Positions 7,338 to 15,694 of a stretch of 64,000 nucleotides of DNA are shown in pieces (position 1 is the stretch's first letter; each line of letters starts with the position of its first letter). The notes under the pieces were generated by a model, which saw only the letters and a program-made list of their open reading frames with translations, was not told the DNA's origin and did no database searches. Origin of the DNA: Fusobacterium perfoetens (GTDB taxonomy: Bacteria; Fusobacteriota; Fusobacteriia; Fusobacteriales; Fusobacteriaceae); the NCBI RefSeq assembly GCF_021531595.1, contig NZ_JADYUD010000003.1, positions 1-64,000 of the forward strand. Direction: 5' to 3'. The position numbers and the translations under genes are program-made.

Positions 7338-7723
7338 AATATAGAGTTTGGGATAAAAAAGAAAAACAGTTTATTGAAAATGTTTTCGTTATGCCTAACG
7401 GAAGATTATTGATGTTTACAAATTATCACTCTTTTAATAGTGAATGGGATTTTATAGATGATGAAGGTAGATATATTATTTTAGAATGTTCTGGGTTTAA
7501 AGATAAAAATGGAAAATATATTTATAATGGAGATATTATTAAATATACATTTATCAAAAAGTCTTTTTTTTATGAAGTTGAATATAATGATTCTTGGTTA
7601 TTATCTAACAAATATGAAAATGTAAATATTTCATTTGCATTTAAGTCAAGACTTGAAATAATAGGAAATATTTATGAAAATCCTGAATTATTAGAAAATA
7701 TTAGAGGTGGTTTAAGTGATTAA
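7334..7723 (+). CDS. YopX-family phage protein
   Basis: 129 residues. The start MKYRVWDKKEKQF, the middle FKDKNGKYIYNGDIIKY and the end IIGNIYENPELL are typical of the YopX family, found in phages of low-GC bacteria with unknown function. The length is normal. It overlaps the next gene by 8 bases. Confidence 0.85.
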   Translation: MKYRVWDKKEKQFIENVFVMPNGRLLMFTNYHSFNSEWDFIDDEGRYIILECSGFKDKNGKYIYNGDIIKYTFIKKSFFYEVEYNDSWLLSNKYENVNISFAFKSRLEIIGNIYENPELLENIRGGLSD

Positions 7724-8000
7724 AAAATATAGGAAAAAACCAGTAGAAATTGAAGCAATAGAATTTATAGATACACCTGAAAGAATTGAAGAAATATTTA
7801 ACTTTATGGAAAATGAAACAATGAGAGTTGACTATTCTATGTATGGCAGACCTGCTGTATTAATAGAAACACTTGAAGGAACTATGAGAGCAGAGGTTGG
7901 AGATTATATTATAAAAGGAATTAATGGAGAGTTTTATCCTTGTAAACCTGATATTTTTGAAAAAACTTATGAAGAGGTGGAAGATGAGAGCATGGAATAA
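7716..8000 (+). CDS. Phage protein with PGDYG-like motif
   Basis: 94 residues. It starts KKYRKKPVEIEAI and ends VGDYIIKGINGEFYPCKPDIF, the pattern of a common small phage family with a GDY-G motif. The biochemical role is unknown. AGAGGTGG lies before the start (GTG at 7716), and the gene overlaps both neighbours. Confidence 0.75.
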   Translation: MIKKYRKKPVEIEAIEFIDTPERIEEIFNFMENETMRVDYSMYGRPAVLIETLEGTMRAEVGDYIIKGINGEFYPCKPDIFEKTYEEVEDESME

Positions 8001-8337
8001 AAGAAGAAGACCAAAACATCATACTAAAACTAAAGTTATATATTGTTGGATAATAGATAGAAATATATTTTATAGTCGTAATATAAAAAATAAAGAAATA
8101 ATATTTAAGGTTTTGTTTAACGATACTACAGCTAAGATACTTGGAATACTTAAAGTACCTAGCTTTATAGTCTATAAAAAATCTGAAAAAAGAAGAAAAG
8201 TAGACATAAGATTTTTAAAAGAAAGGGCAGGAAATAAATGTAAAGAGAGATATTATAAAAGCAAAACATTTAATAAACTTTGTCGTATGTTAGCATTGGA
8301 AAAAAAGAAAAAAGGAGAAATAAATGTGGAAATGTAA
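7984..8337 (+). CDS. Hypothetical basic phage protein
   Basis: 117 residues from an ATG at 7984 placed directly after GAGGTGGA. A start further upstream at 7924 would read through the ribosome site and is less likely. Strongly basic, with Cys and Tyr-rich middle segments. It overlaps the previous and next genes by about 15 bases each. Not recognised. Confidence 0.55.
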   Translation: MRAWNKRRRPKHHTKTKVIYCWIIDRNIFYSRNIKNKEIIFKVLFNDTTAKILGILKVPSFIVYKKSEKRRKVDIRFLKERAGNKCKERYYKSKTFNKLCRMLALEKKKKGEINVEM

Positions 8338-8539
8338 AGAATGTGGTAAAGAAGTTACTGTTTTAGCAGTAACTCCAGTATTGTATGAAGTATTTTTAGA
8401 TAAAAATAAAAAAATATTTGATTATGAAGATTACAGAAAAATAGATTTAAAGAATGCAAAAATAAAAGAAATACTTTGCGAACATTGTGGTAATGAAGGA
8501 AATTTAGAAGATATAGCAGAGTGGGAGGAAGATAAATAA
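8324..8539 (+). CDS. Zinc-ribbon phage protein, paralogue A
   Basis: 71 residues with CKECGK at the N-terminus and CEHCGN near residue 52, a two-knuckle zinc ribbon. The ending LEDIAEWEED matches the ending RIEDIAYWEEN of the gene at 8832, so the two are paralogues. Role unknown; nucleic-acid or protein binding is possible. Confidence 0.65.
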   Translation: MWKCKECGKEVTVLAVTPVLYEVFLDKNKKIFDYEDYRKIDLKNAKIKEILCEHCGNEGNLEDIAEWEEDK

Positions 8540-8820
8540 TGAATATTAATGAAGTGATATTTTGGTTAATAATATTCTTTTGTATAGCTTCTAGATGTGT
8601 CTTAATAATAGCATTTTACCATGAATATACTCATAATTTAAGAGCTAAAATAGAATTATATTCTGCGATAATAGCAGTTTTATTATCTTCAGAATTTTTT
8701 ATGTTGTATATACTTTTTAGTTTTTTAGAATGTATCTTTGCAGTTACATCAAATAAAATTGAAAACTTTATTATATTTATAGAATCAAAAATAAAAAAAT
8801 TTATAAAAATGTTTTTTTAG
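8539..8820 (+). CDS. Small membrane protein
   Basis: 93 residues with two hydrophobic helices (about 5-25 and 38-65) and a basic amphipathic C-terminus. Its start overlaps the zinc-ribbon stop by one base. It could be a holin-like or exclusion protein, but no family signature is seen. Confidence 0.55.
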   Translation: MNINEVIFWLIIFFCIASRCVLIIAFYHEYTHNLRAKIELYSAIIAVLLSSEFFMLYILFSFLECIFAVTSNKIENFIIFIESKIKKFIKMFF

Positions 8821-8831
8821 AGGTGGAATAA

Positions 8832-9047
8832 ATGGCTTGGAAATGTAAAAGATGTGATAGTGAAAGTTTTATTTTAACAAAAATTGAAGCTGAAGAAAGC
8901 TTTGTTAAATTTAATAAAAAAGGAATTAGAGAGGAAATTAAAAAGACTAATTCTATTTTTAAGGAACAATTACAATGTGCAGATTGTGGAAACAAAGCAA
9001 GTGTTTATAAAAGAATAGAAGATATAGCTTATTGGGAGGAAAATTAA
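8832..9047 (+). CDS. Zinc-ribbon phage protein, paralogue B
   Basis: 71 residues with CKRCDS at residues 4-9 and CADCGN around residue 50, plus the IEDIAYWEE ending shared with the gene at 8324. AGAGGTGG precedes the ATG. The tandem copies are split by a membrane-protein gene, so a duplication followed by insertion, or swapping, is likely. Confidence 0.65.
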   Translation: MAWKCKRCDSESFILTKIEAEESFVKFNKKGIREEIKKTNSIFKEQLQCADCGNKASVYKRIEDIAYWEEN

Positions 9048-9410
9048 ATGGAGTTTAAAGACGCTCTAAAACTAATAAGAAAGAAAAGAAAATTATCTCA
9101 ACCTGAACTTGCTAAACTAATCGGAAAAGAAAGACAGAGTATACTTAGATATGAAAATGGTGTAACTAAACCGTCTGTTGCAACTGTTGAACTTTTATGT
9201 AAAGTATTAGAAGTTCCTATATATACATTAATGGGAGAAGTGGATATTTCTGAAATAAAAGATATTAAAAAACATTCAAAAGAATTAGATGATGTTTTTA
9301 GTAAGTCTAAAGAAATATTGGCTATTATAAAAGATTATAGAATTGAAGAACAGGAAGCAATATTAAATATTACTAAAGAAAGTTTAAAATTTTATAAAGA
9401 GGTGAAATAA
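9048..9410 (+). CDS. XRE-family regulator (second, rightward)
   Basis: 120 residues. The helix-turn-helix LSQPELAKLIGKERQSILRYENG (about residues 17-39) is canonical. The C-terminal ~45 residues are a charged helix. It abuts the previous gene's stop with GGAGG. It sits in the late part of the early operon, so it may control later genes or act as antirepressor partner. Confidence 0.85.
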   Translation: MEFKDALKLIRKKRKLSQPELAKLIGKERQSILRYENGVTKPSVATVELLCKVLEVPIYTLMGEVDISEIKDIKKHSKELDDVFSKSKEILAIIKDYRIEEQEAILNITKESLKFYKEVK

Positions 9411-9965
9411 ATGCAGATTAAAAAACCTGAAACTTTTGAAGAATTATTAGAATTACAAAGAATATTAGATGAAAATACAACTAAAACAAGAGAAAATGGA
9501 TTTACACCTAGACAAAGAAATGAAATTGATATAATTTTATCACTTGATGATGAATTACAGGAATGGCTAAAAGAATTACCAAGCGAATTAAATTTTAAAA
9601 CTTGGAAGCAGAAAGAATATAGTAGAGATAAGGAACACGAAGAAATTACAGATATTTTATTCTTTATTCTACAATTAACAAATTATGAAGAATTTTATAA
9701 AATACCTTTTAAAAAATCTTTTGATGATTGGGTAGAGCCTAAAATAAAAACAGTGTACGAAACAGAACTAGAAGCTAGAAAAATAATAGTTTATTTTTTC
9801 AAAAAAGATTTATACCATGAACAATTTAGAGATGATATTTTAGAAGATTATAAAATGTTGTGTAATTGGAGAAAATTTTCTAAGCAGGATATTTTAGATA
9901 AGTATTTTGAAAAATGGCAGAAAAATATGGAAAGAATTAATAAAGATTGGACTTTGAAAAAATAA
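9411..9965 (+). CDS. dUTPase of the all-alpha dimeric (dUTPase_2/MazG-like) type
   Basis: 184 residues, helical. DELQEWLKELP, FKTWKQKE and EEITDILFFILQL match the metal-binding helices of the dimeric dUTP/dCTP pyrophosphatase family, in which Glu and Asp residues coordinate magnesium. It would hydrolyse dUTP to dUMP during phage replication. GAGGTGAAA precedes the ATG. Confidence 0.7.
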   Translation: MQIKKPETFEELLELQRILDENTTKTRENGFTPRQRNEIDIILSLDDELQEWLKELPSELNFKTWKQKEYSRDKEHEEITDILFFILQLTNYEEFYKIPFKKSFDDWVEPKIKTVYETELEARKIIVYFFKKDLYHEQFRDDILEDYKMLCNWRKFSKQDILDKYFEKWQKNMERINKDWTLKK

Positions 9966-9981
9966 AAAAGTGAGGTAATAT

Positions 9982-10152
9982 ATGAATGATAAGATGTTAC
10001 GAGTCAAAGAGGTCATGGAGATTTCTGGGTATTCTTTAAATAAATCTTATGGCATAATTAAAGACATTAAAAAGAAATACAAATTAAAATATCCTGAAGC
10101 ATTTGTGCCGGAGAAAATTTTTAAAGAATATTTAGGACTAGATAAGGTGTAG
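9982..10152 (+). CDS. Excisionase-like small helix-turn-helix protein
   Basis: 56 residues: a short MerR/Xis-like segment LRVKEVMEISGYSLNKSYGIIKDIKKKY followed by a VPEKIF stretch. It lies 43 bases before the integrase gene, as does a similar 59-residue gene in element 2 (52,423). It should direct excision with the integrase. Confidence 0.6.
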   Translation: MNDKMLRVKEVMEISGYSLNKSYGIIKDIKKKYKLKYPEAFVPEKIFKEYLGLDKV

Positions 10153-10195
10153 AAATGCACCTTTATTTTTTCATTAGATTTTACAGGAGGTAAGA

Positions 10196-11206
10196 ATGAA
10201 AAATCCAAACGGCTTTGGCACTGTATATAAAATGTCAGGTAAAAGAAGAAAAAAATGGAGAGCTGTTAAGACTATAAGATGGGAAGAAGGAAAGCAAAAA
10301 AGAATAACAATAGGATATTATGAAAGTAAACAGGAAGCAATGGAAGCATTAGGAAAATATATATACAATCCTAATGCAAAGCTAAAATTAAAAGATGTTT
10401 ATGAAATGTGGAGCAAAACACATTATGAAAAAATATCTCCTAGAAGTAAACTAAATATGCAATCAAGGTATAATGTTTATGTTTCTAAATTAGATGATAA
10501 ATATATATCTGAAATTACACTACAACAATTACAAAATTTTTTTAATAGTATAAATGCTTCTTCAAGTATATTAAATCACATAAAAGCATTATTAAGTATG
10601 ATTTTTAATTATGCCGTAAAAAATGATTTTATTGAAAAAAATCCTATTAAATATATAGAAATAGGAAAATATAAAAAAGTATATGAGAAAAAAGAATTTA
10701 CAGAAGAAGAAATACAAATTTTATGGAATAATTTAGATAAGCCTTTTGTAGATACTATTCTTATTCTTATTTATACAGGTATGAGAGTAGGAGAAATGTT
10801 AAATTTAAAACTAGAAAATATAAATCTTGAAAACAAAACAATATTTATTTCAGAAAGTAAGACAAGTGCAGGGATAAGATATATCCCAATAAATAATAAA
10901 ATATTCCCTATAATTATTAAAAGAATGTACAATCAAAAATATTTAATAACAAATTCAAAAGGAGTGAATTACAGTTATATTTCTTATAAATATAATTTTA
11001 AAGCTACTTTAAAAAATATTGGAATACAGCCACATACTCCTCATGAGTGTAGACATACAACAGCTACTCTATTAAGTAATGCTGGAGCAAATCCTATAAG
11101 TATTGCAAAAATTATGGGGCACACTGATTACAATGGAATGACAGCTAAAGTTTATACACATAAAAATGAAATAGAGCTTCAAAAAGCTATGAGTACATTA
11201 AGCTAA
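10196..11206 (+). CDS. int: Tyrosine recombinase integrase of element 1
   Basis: 336 residues. The N-terminal MKNPNGFGTVYK segment resembles an AP2-type arm-binding domain, followed by a SAM-like core-binding domain. The catalytic residues are visible: Arg in YTGMRVGEML, HECRH box, GHTD and the Tyr in AKVYTH. The enzyme recombines attP with attB. The element 2 integrase is about the same length and close in sequence, so the two elements use related recombinases. AGGAGG precedes the ATG. Confidence 0.93.
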   Translation: MKNPNGFGTVYKMSGKRRKKWRAVKTIRWEEGKQKRITIGYYESKQEAMEALGKYIYNPNAKLKLKDVYEMWSKTHYEKISPRSKLNMQSRYNVYVSKLDDKYISEITLQQLQNFFNSINASSSILNHIKALLSMIFNYAVKNDFIEKNPIKYIEIGKYKKVYEKKEFTEEEIQILWNNLDKPFVDTILILIYTGMRVGEMLNLKLENINLENKTIFISESKTSAGIRYIPINNKIFPIIIKRMYNQKYLITNSKGVNYSYISYKYNFKATLKNIGIQPHTPHECRHTTATLLSNAGANPISIAKIMGHTDYNGMTAKVYTHKNEIELQKAMSTLS

Positions 11207-11212
11207 AAAAGA

Positions 11213-11231
11213 GTGCTACTTGTGTGCTATC
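11213..11231. other. Candidate attachment-site core of element 1 (right end)
   Basis: A GCTACTTGTGTGCTAT stretch begins 7-8 bases after the integrase stop. It aligns with 12 of 16 bases of the element 2 repeat segment GTTATTTGTTTGCTAC. Without the left end in the window it cannot be confirmed. Confidence 0.4.
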
Positions 11232-11385
11232 TATTGTAAAAAATACAAAAAATATGTAAAATTTAAAAAAGAACAAAATTATAAAACTATTATTTTTTAA
11301 TGCATATTTATTTTCAAGGAATTTCAATATAAGACAATTTATAAAAAAAAATTATAAGTAAACAGTAAAAGGAGATTTTTAAAAT

Positions 11386-12300
11386 ATGACCATTAAACAA
11401 CTGACATATCTTCTTGAAATTTCAAAATGCGGTTCTTTAAATAAAGCTGCTCAATCCCTTTATGTAACACAGCCAAACATTACAAAAGCTATTAAAGAAC
11501 TTGAAAATGAGTTAAATACAACCCTGTTTTACAGAAATACTAAAAGTAAAAGTATTACATTTACACCAGAAGGAATAGAACTTCTATGGTATGCAAAAAG
11601 CCTTACAGAACAATTCAATATTATTGAAAACAGATTTATAAAAAAATTAAATTCTAATTATCAAAAATTTTCAGTTTCTACACAGCATTACTCTTTTGTT
11701 GTTGCAGGCTTTATTAATTTTATACAAAATAAAATGAGTAATAACTTTGAATTTATTTTAAGAGAGGAAAAAACACATGAAGTAATAGAAGATGTAAGGA
11801 CACAGAAAAGCAGTTTAGGAATACTTTTTATTTCTGAGGAAGCACAGCCTTTTACAAAAAATTATCTCAATGCAAAAAATATAGAATTTTTCTCATTAAA
11901 AAAATTTAATCCTCATGTTTTTGTAAGGAAAGATCATCCTCTTACAAAATATAAAAGTGTTACTATGGAAGATTTAAAAAATTATCCAGCAGTATTTTTT
12001 GAACAAGAAGTAAATGCTGTAAACTTTTATGAAGAACTTTTAAACCTTAAAAGTTATACTAAATTAATAAAAGTTACTGACAGAGGAACTATTTATAATA
12101 TCATACAGCACACAGATGCTTATAATATCGGAACAGGAAATATTGTAAAAGAAATAGGAAATGACAGTATAGTTACTATTCCTATATCAGAAAATATCCC
12201 TAAAATAGATATTGGTTGGATAAAATTAAAAAATGTAGCTCTTGATGAAAATATGAAATTTTTTATTAATGTCTGCAAAGATTATTTAAAATCAGAATAA
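11386..12300 (+). CDS. LysR-family transcriptional regulator
   Basis: 304 residues, the usual length. The N-terminal winged helix MTIKQLTYLLEISKCGSLNKAAQSLYVTQPNITKAI is standard, and the rest is a periplasmic-binding-protein-like effector domain. It stands alone beside element 1 and convergent to hcp, so no target can be assigned. AGGAG lies 10 bases before the ATG. Confidence 0.9.
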   Translation: MTIKQLTYLLEISKCGSLNKAAQSLYVTQPNITKAIKELENELNTTLFYRNTKSKSITFTPEGIELLWYAKSLTEQFNIIENRFIKKLNSNYQKFSVSTQHYSFVVAGFINFIQNKMSNNFEFILREEKTHEVIEDVRTQKSSLGILFISEEAQPFTKNYLNAKNIEFFSLKKFNPHVFVRKDHPLTKYKSVTMEDLKNYPAVFFEQEVNAVNFYEELLNLKSYTKLIKVTDRGTIYNIIQHTDAYNIGTGNIVKEIGNDSIVTIPISENIPKIDIGWIKLKNVALDENMKFFINVCKDYLKSE

Positions 12301-12303
12301 TTA

Positions 12304-12370
12304 GAGCTGTTGCATTTTCTAATTTATAAAAATAAAATTTTATTTTCGTAGATTTGCAACAGCTCCTTTT
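12304..12370. terminator. Long-loop bidirectional terminator between lysR and hcp
   Basis: GAGCTGTTGCA (12,304-12,314) pairs perfectly with TGCAACAGCTC (12,355-12,365), with a T-run after it on the plus strand. The 40-base AT loop is unusual. The arms contain the same TGTTGCA/TGCAACA half sites as the palindromes near the hcp regulator. Confidence 0.65.
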
Positions 12371-12400
12371 AAAATTTTTTGTTAAAAATAATATAATTTT

Positions 12401-14029
12401 CTATGATACAAAAAATTTTTCTATATCTTCTTGGACATTTCCTATTCCACTAATTCCAAAATTTTTCATTAAAATTTTCACTATGTTTGGAGATAAAAAA
12501 GCTGGTAAAGTAGGTCCTAAATGAATATTTTTTACTCCTAAATAAAGTAAACTTAAAAGTACAATTACTGCTTTTTGTTCATACCAAGCTATATTATAAA
12601 TAATAGGAAGCTTATTAATATCATCTAAATTAAATGCTTCTTTTAATTTTAAAGCTATTAGTGCTAAGGAATAAGAATCATTGCATTGTCCTGCATCCAG
12701 TACTCTTGGGATACCATTTATTTCTCCAAGCTCTAACTTATTATATCTATATTTTGCACAGCCTGCTGTAAGAATAATAGTATCTTTTGGAAGATTCTTT
12801 GCAAACTCTGTATAGTATTCTCTTTTTAAACTTCTTCCGTCACAGCCTCCCATTACAACAAATTTCTTTATATCTCCATTTTTTACAGCTTCTACTATTT
12901 TATCTGCTAACTGAAAAACTTGATTGTGAGCAAAACCTCCTACTATTTCTCCTGTCTCAATTTCTTTTGGAGGCAGGCATTTTTTTGCTAAATTAATAAT
13001 CTCAGAAAAGTCTTTTTCTTTTCCACTTATATGTCTGCAGCCTTCAAATGCAACAAGTCCTGTTGTAAAAATTCTGTTTTTATATGACTCCTTTGGAGGA
13101 ACTATACAATTTGTTGTCATTAAAATAGGTCCATTGAAACTTTCAAACTCTTCCTGTTGTTTCCACCAAGCATTTCCATAATTTCCAACAAAATTTTTAT
13201 ATTTTTTAAATTTAGGATAGTAATGAGCAGGAAGCATTTCAGAGTGAGTATATACATCAATGCCTGTTTCCTGAGTTTGCTCTAATAACATTTCCAAATC
13301 TTTTAAATCATGTCCTGAAATAAGAATTCCTGGATTTTTACCAACACCAATATTAACTTTAGTAACTTCAGGATTTCCATAATTCTTAGTATTGGCTTTA
13401 TCTAGCAATTCCATTCCCATTACCCCGTATTTTCCTGTTTCCAATACTAAAGCTGTTAGTTCTTCTGCAGAAATATTTTTATCCAAAGTTTTTGCCAAAG
13501 AATATTCTATAAAAATATTAATATCTTCATTTATTTCTTCTAAAACTTCAGCATGTTTAACATAAGCAGCTAATCCTTTTAAACCATAAGTTATCATTTC
13601 TTTCAAGCTTCTTTTATCTTCATCTTTTTCTGATAAAATACTTACTTCACTAATTTTTTTCAAATAATCATCTTTCTTAATAAAAATTAAAGCTGCTTCA
13701 GACAACTCTTTTTTATCTGATAATTTTAATAGAAGTTTCTCTTTTATTATTAAAGATTTTTCTATTTTATTTTTTAAATCTTCCTCGTAAAAATTTACAT
13801 TTGTTATTGTAGTAAAAAGATTTTCTATTACTAAAGTATCAATTTTTTTAGAAACCTCTTTATTTTCTCTCCTTAACTTTGAAGCTATTTCAGATATTCC
13901 TTTTGTTATATATATTAAAAGATCTTGTAAATAAGCAATTTCTGAAGTTTTTCCACACACTCCTATCATTTTGCACCCTGTACAGCCTGCTGTTTCTTGA
14001 CATTGATAACAAAACATTTTATTTTCCAT
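12401..14029 (-). CDS. hcp: Hydroxylamine reductase (hybrid-cluster/prismane protein)
   Basis: 542 residues. The N-terminal [21 protein letters not shown] carries the four cysteines of the first Fe-S cluster in the anaerobe-type spacing. Later [24 protein letters not shown] and AGCAKYRYN segments carry ligands of the hybrid Fe-S-O cluster. It reduces hydroxylamine and nitric oxide, giving nitrosative-stress protection in the cytoplasm. It is divergent from a Crp-type regulator, with a palindrome between them. Confidence 0.95.
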   Translation of the reverse strand: MENKMFCYQCQETAGCTGCKMIGVCGKTSEIAYLQDLLIYITKGISEIASKLRRENKEVSKKIDTLVIENLFTTITNVNFYEEDLKNKIEKSLIIKEKLLLKLSDKKELSEAALIFIKKDDYLKKISEVSILSEKDEDKRSLKEMITYGLKGLAAYVKHAEVLEEINEDINIFIEYSLAKTLDKNISAEELTALVLETGKYGVMGMELLDKANTKNYGNPEVTKVNIGVGKNPGILISGHDLKDLEMLLEQTQETGIDVYTHSEMLPAHYYPKFKKYKNFVGNYGNAWWKQQEEFESFNGPILMTTNCIVPPKESYKNRIFTTGLVAFEGCRHISGKEKDFSEIINLAKKCLPPKEIETGEIVGGFAHNQVFQLADKIVEAVKNGDIKKFVVMGGCDGRSLKREYYTEFAKNLPKDTIILTAGCAKYRYNKLELGEINGIPRVLDAGQCNDSYSLALIALKLKEAFNLDDINKLPIIYNIAWYEQKAVIVLLSLLYLGVKNIHLGPTLPAFLSPNIVKILMKNFGISGIGNVQEDIEKFFVS

Positions 14030-14129
14030 ATTTTTTCTTGTATGATAAATATATAAAAATATTTATCTATACAACCTCCTTCTGTTGTGATTTTGTGTTT
14101 GTATTGTAACTTATTTTATTGTATTTTTA

Positions 14130-14145
14130 TGTTGCACATGCAACA
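14130..14145. promoter_or_regulatory. Palindromic operator between hcp and its regulator
   Basis: TGTTGCA-CA-TGCAACA is a perfect 7-bp inverted repeat with a 2-base spacer. The same palindrome, TGTTGCA-TC-TGCAACA, lies at 14,846-14,861 before the next gene. It is the likely site of the Crp/Fnr protein encoded in between. Confidence 0.7.
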
Positions 14146-14186
14146 GATAAATATGATATAATTTATTTAAAAATCAGGAGGATTTC

Positions 14187-14843
14187 ATGGAAAAATTAGA
14201 ATTTTTAAAAAAATTACCTATCTTTTTTAATTTAAAAGATGAGGAAATCATTTCTGTATTAAAATTTTTTAAATATTATGAAGAATCATTTAAAAAAAAT
14301 GATTTTATCTTTGAAATAGAAAAAAAGATAGATAAAATAGGAATAATTATATTTGGAGAAATAAATATTATAAAAGAAGACTTTTGGGGAAATAGAAATA
14401 TTCTAAATAAATTTAGAGAGGGAGAAATTTTTGGTGAAGTTTTTGCTCTTTCTAAAGCTTCATCAAATATAATGGTAGAGGCTTCACAAGATTGCAGAAT
14501 TTTATTTTTAGATTTAAAAAATTTCTCTATAGAAAATAAAAAAAATTCTGAAGAAATTACAAAATTTTTATCTAATATTTTTAAAATTTCATTAAAAAAG
14601 AATATATTATTTACAGAAAAACTGGAACATATTAGTAAGAAATCTATAAGAGAAAAAATAATCTCCTATCTTTCAACAGAAGCTCAAAAAAATAAAACAA
14701 ATTCTTTTTTAATAAAATTTGATAGACAGGAATTAGCAGATTATCTTTTTGTTGAAAGAAGTGCTTTATCCCGTGAACTTAGTTCTATGAAAAAAGATAG
14801 ATTGATTGATTACAAAAAAAATCATTTTACTTTAATAAAATAG
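14187..14843 (+). CDS. Crp/Fnr-family regulator, HcpR-like
   Basis: 218 residues: an N-terminal cyclic-nucleotide-binding-type barrel (FGEINII, FREGEIFGEVFALSKA) and a C-terminal winged helix with DRQELADYLFVERSALSRELSSM. It has no N-terminal cysteine cluster, so it is not an FNR-type oxygen sensor. It is divergent from hcp and flanked by two copies of one palindrome; by analogy with HcpR it should sense nitrosative stress and activate hcp and the downstream gene. Confidence 0.85.
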   Translation: MEKLEFLKKLPIFFNLKDEEIISVLKFFKYYEESFKKNDFIFEIEKKIDKIGIIIFGEINIIKEDFWGNRNILNKFREGEIFGEVFALSKASSNIMVEASQDCRILFLDLKNFSIENKKNSEEITKFLSNIFKISLKKNILFTEKLEHISKKSIREKIISYLSTEAQKNKTNSFLIKFDRQELADYLFVERSALSRELSSMKKDRLIDYKKNHFTLIK

Positions 14844-14845
14844 TG

Positions 14846-14861
14846 TGTTGCATCTGCAACA
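14846..14861. promoter_or_regulatory. Second palindromic operator, before the Fe-S protein gene
   Basis: TGTTGCA-TC-TGCAACA, differing from the hcp site only in the spacer. It starts 3 bases after the regulator's stop and 59 bases before the Fe-S protein start. Confidence 0.7.
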
Positions 14862-14919
14862 TATTTTTATTTCTTTTTTATTTATAATATTCTTAAATTA
14901 AAGTTCAAGGAGGAATATT

Positions 14920-15615
14920 ATGATAAGAAAAATTATAAAAATAGATGAAAAAAAATGTGATGGCTGTGGAGCTTGTGTAAAAGCTTGCCATGAAGGAGCA
15001 ATAGAAATTATTAATGGAAAAGCTAAACTTTTAAGAGATGATTATTGTGATGGACTTGGAGATTGTCTTCCAAGCTGTCATACTGGAGCAATAACTTTTG
15101 AAGAGAGAGAAGCACTTCCATATGATGAAAAAGCTGTTATGGCTAAATCTAACAGTAACTTAAAACCTTCTTGTATGGGACATAAAATTGAAGTTTTTAA
15201 AAATAATTCTGAAGATAATATACAAGATGAATTTTATACAAGTAATTTTTTAAAAAGTAAACTTAGTCAATGGCCTGTTCAAATAAAACTAGTTCCAGTT
15301 AATGCTGAATTTTTTCAAGGAGCTAATCTTTTAATAGCTGCTGATTGCACAGCCTTTGCCTATGGAAATTTCCATAATGAGTTTATAAAAAATCACATAA
15401 CTCTTATAGGATGCCCAAAATTAGATTCTGTTGACTACACAGAAAAATTAACAGAAATTTTAAGATTAAATGATATAAAATCTTTAACTGTTGTAAAAAT
15501 GGAAGTACCTTGCTGTAATGGTATTGAAAGAGCTTGTACAGAAGCATTAAAAGCCAGTGGAAAATTTATTCCTTGGCAGATTGTAACTATTACAAGAGAT
15601 GGAAGAAAAAAATAA
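14920..15615 (+). CDS. 4Fe-4S dicluster ferredoxin-like protein
   Basis: 231 residues. The N-terminal CDGCGACVKACHEGAIEI and YCDGLGDCLPSCHTGAI make two ferredoxin-type sites, the second with a shifted cysteine pattern. The C-terminal ~130 residues have a GCPKLD segment and CCNGIERACTEAL, perhaps another metal site. Proteins of this type often accompany hcp and may donate electrons to it. The shared palindrome supports co-regulation. CAAGGAGG precedes the ATG. Confidence 0.8.
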   Translation: MIRKIIKIDEKKCDGCGACVKACHEGAIEIINGKAKLLRDDYCDGLGDCLPSCHTGAITFEEREALPYDEKAVMAKSNSNLKPSCMGHKIEVFKNNSEDNIQDEFYTSNFLKSKLSQWPVQIKLVPVNAEFFQGANLLIAADCTAFAYGNFHNEFIKNHITLIGCPKLDSVDYTEKLTEILRLNDIKSLTVVKMEVPCCNGIERACTEALKASGKFIPWQIVTITRDGRKK

Positions 15616-15625
15616 GTATAATGAC

Positions 15626-15667
15626 AAAAGGATTAATTTCTGCATTTTACAGAAATTAATCCTTTTT
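15626..15667. terminator. Bidirectional terminator
   Basis: A 17-bp perfect stem (AAAAGGATTAATTTCTG and its complement) ends in T-runs on both strands. It serves the convergent Fe-S protein and aldolase genes. Confidence 0.9.
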
Positions 15668-15694
15668 GGTAGTATAATAAATTCTATACAATTA

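Larger units (their letters stand above)
1..11231. mobile_element. Integrated element 1 (phage-derived), left end outside window
   Basis: A leftward repressor operon (2.1-3.1 kb) and a rightward early operon (3.2-10.2 kb) end with an excisionase-like gene and a tyrosine integrase at the right edge. Gene content is temperate-phage early type: XRE, ImmA, Rad52-like annealing protein, HU, YopX, dUTPase. No terminase, portal, capsid or tail gene is present. Either these lie left of base 1 or the element is a satellite or remnant. The right boundary is placed just after the integrase at a GCTACTTGTGTGCTAT motif (11,213-11,231) that resembles the attachment repeat of element 2. The left boundary is not seen. 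Confidence 0.75.
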
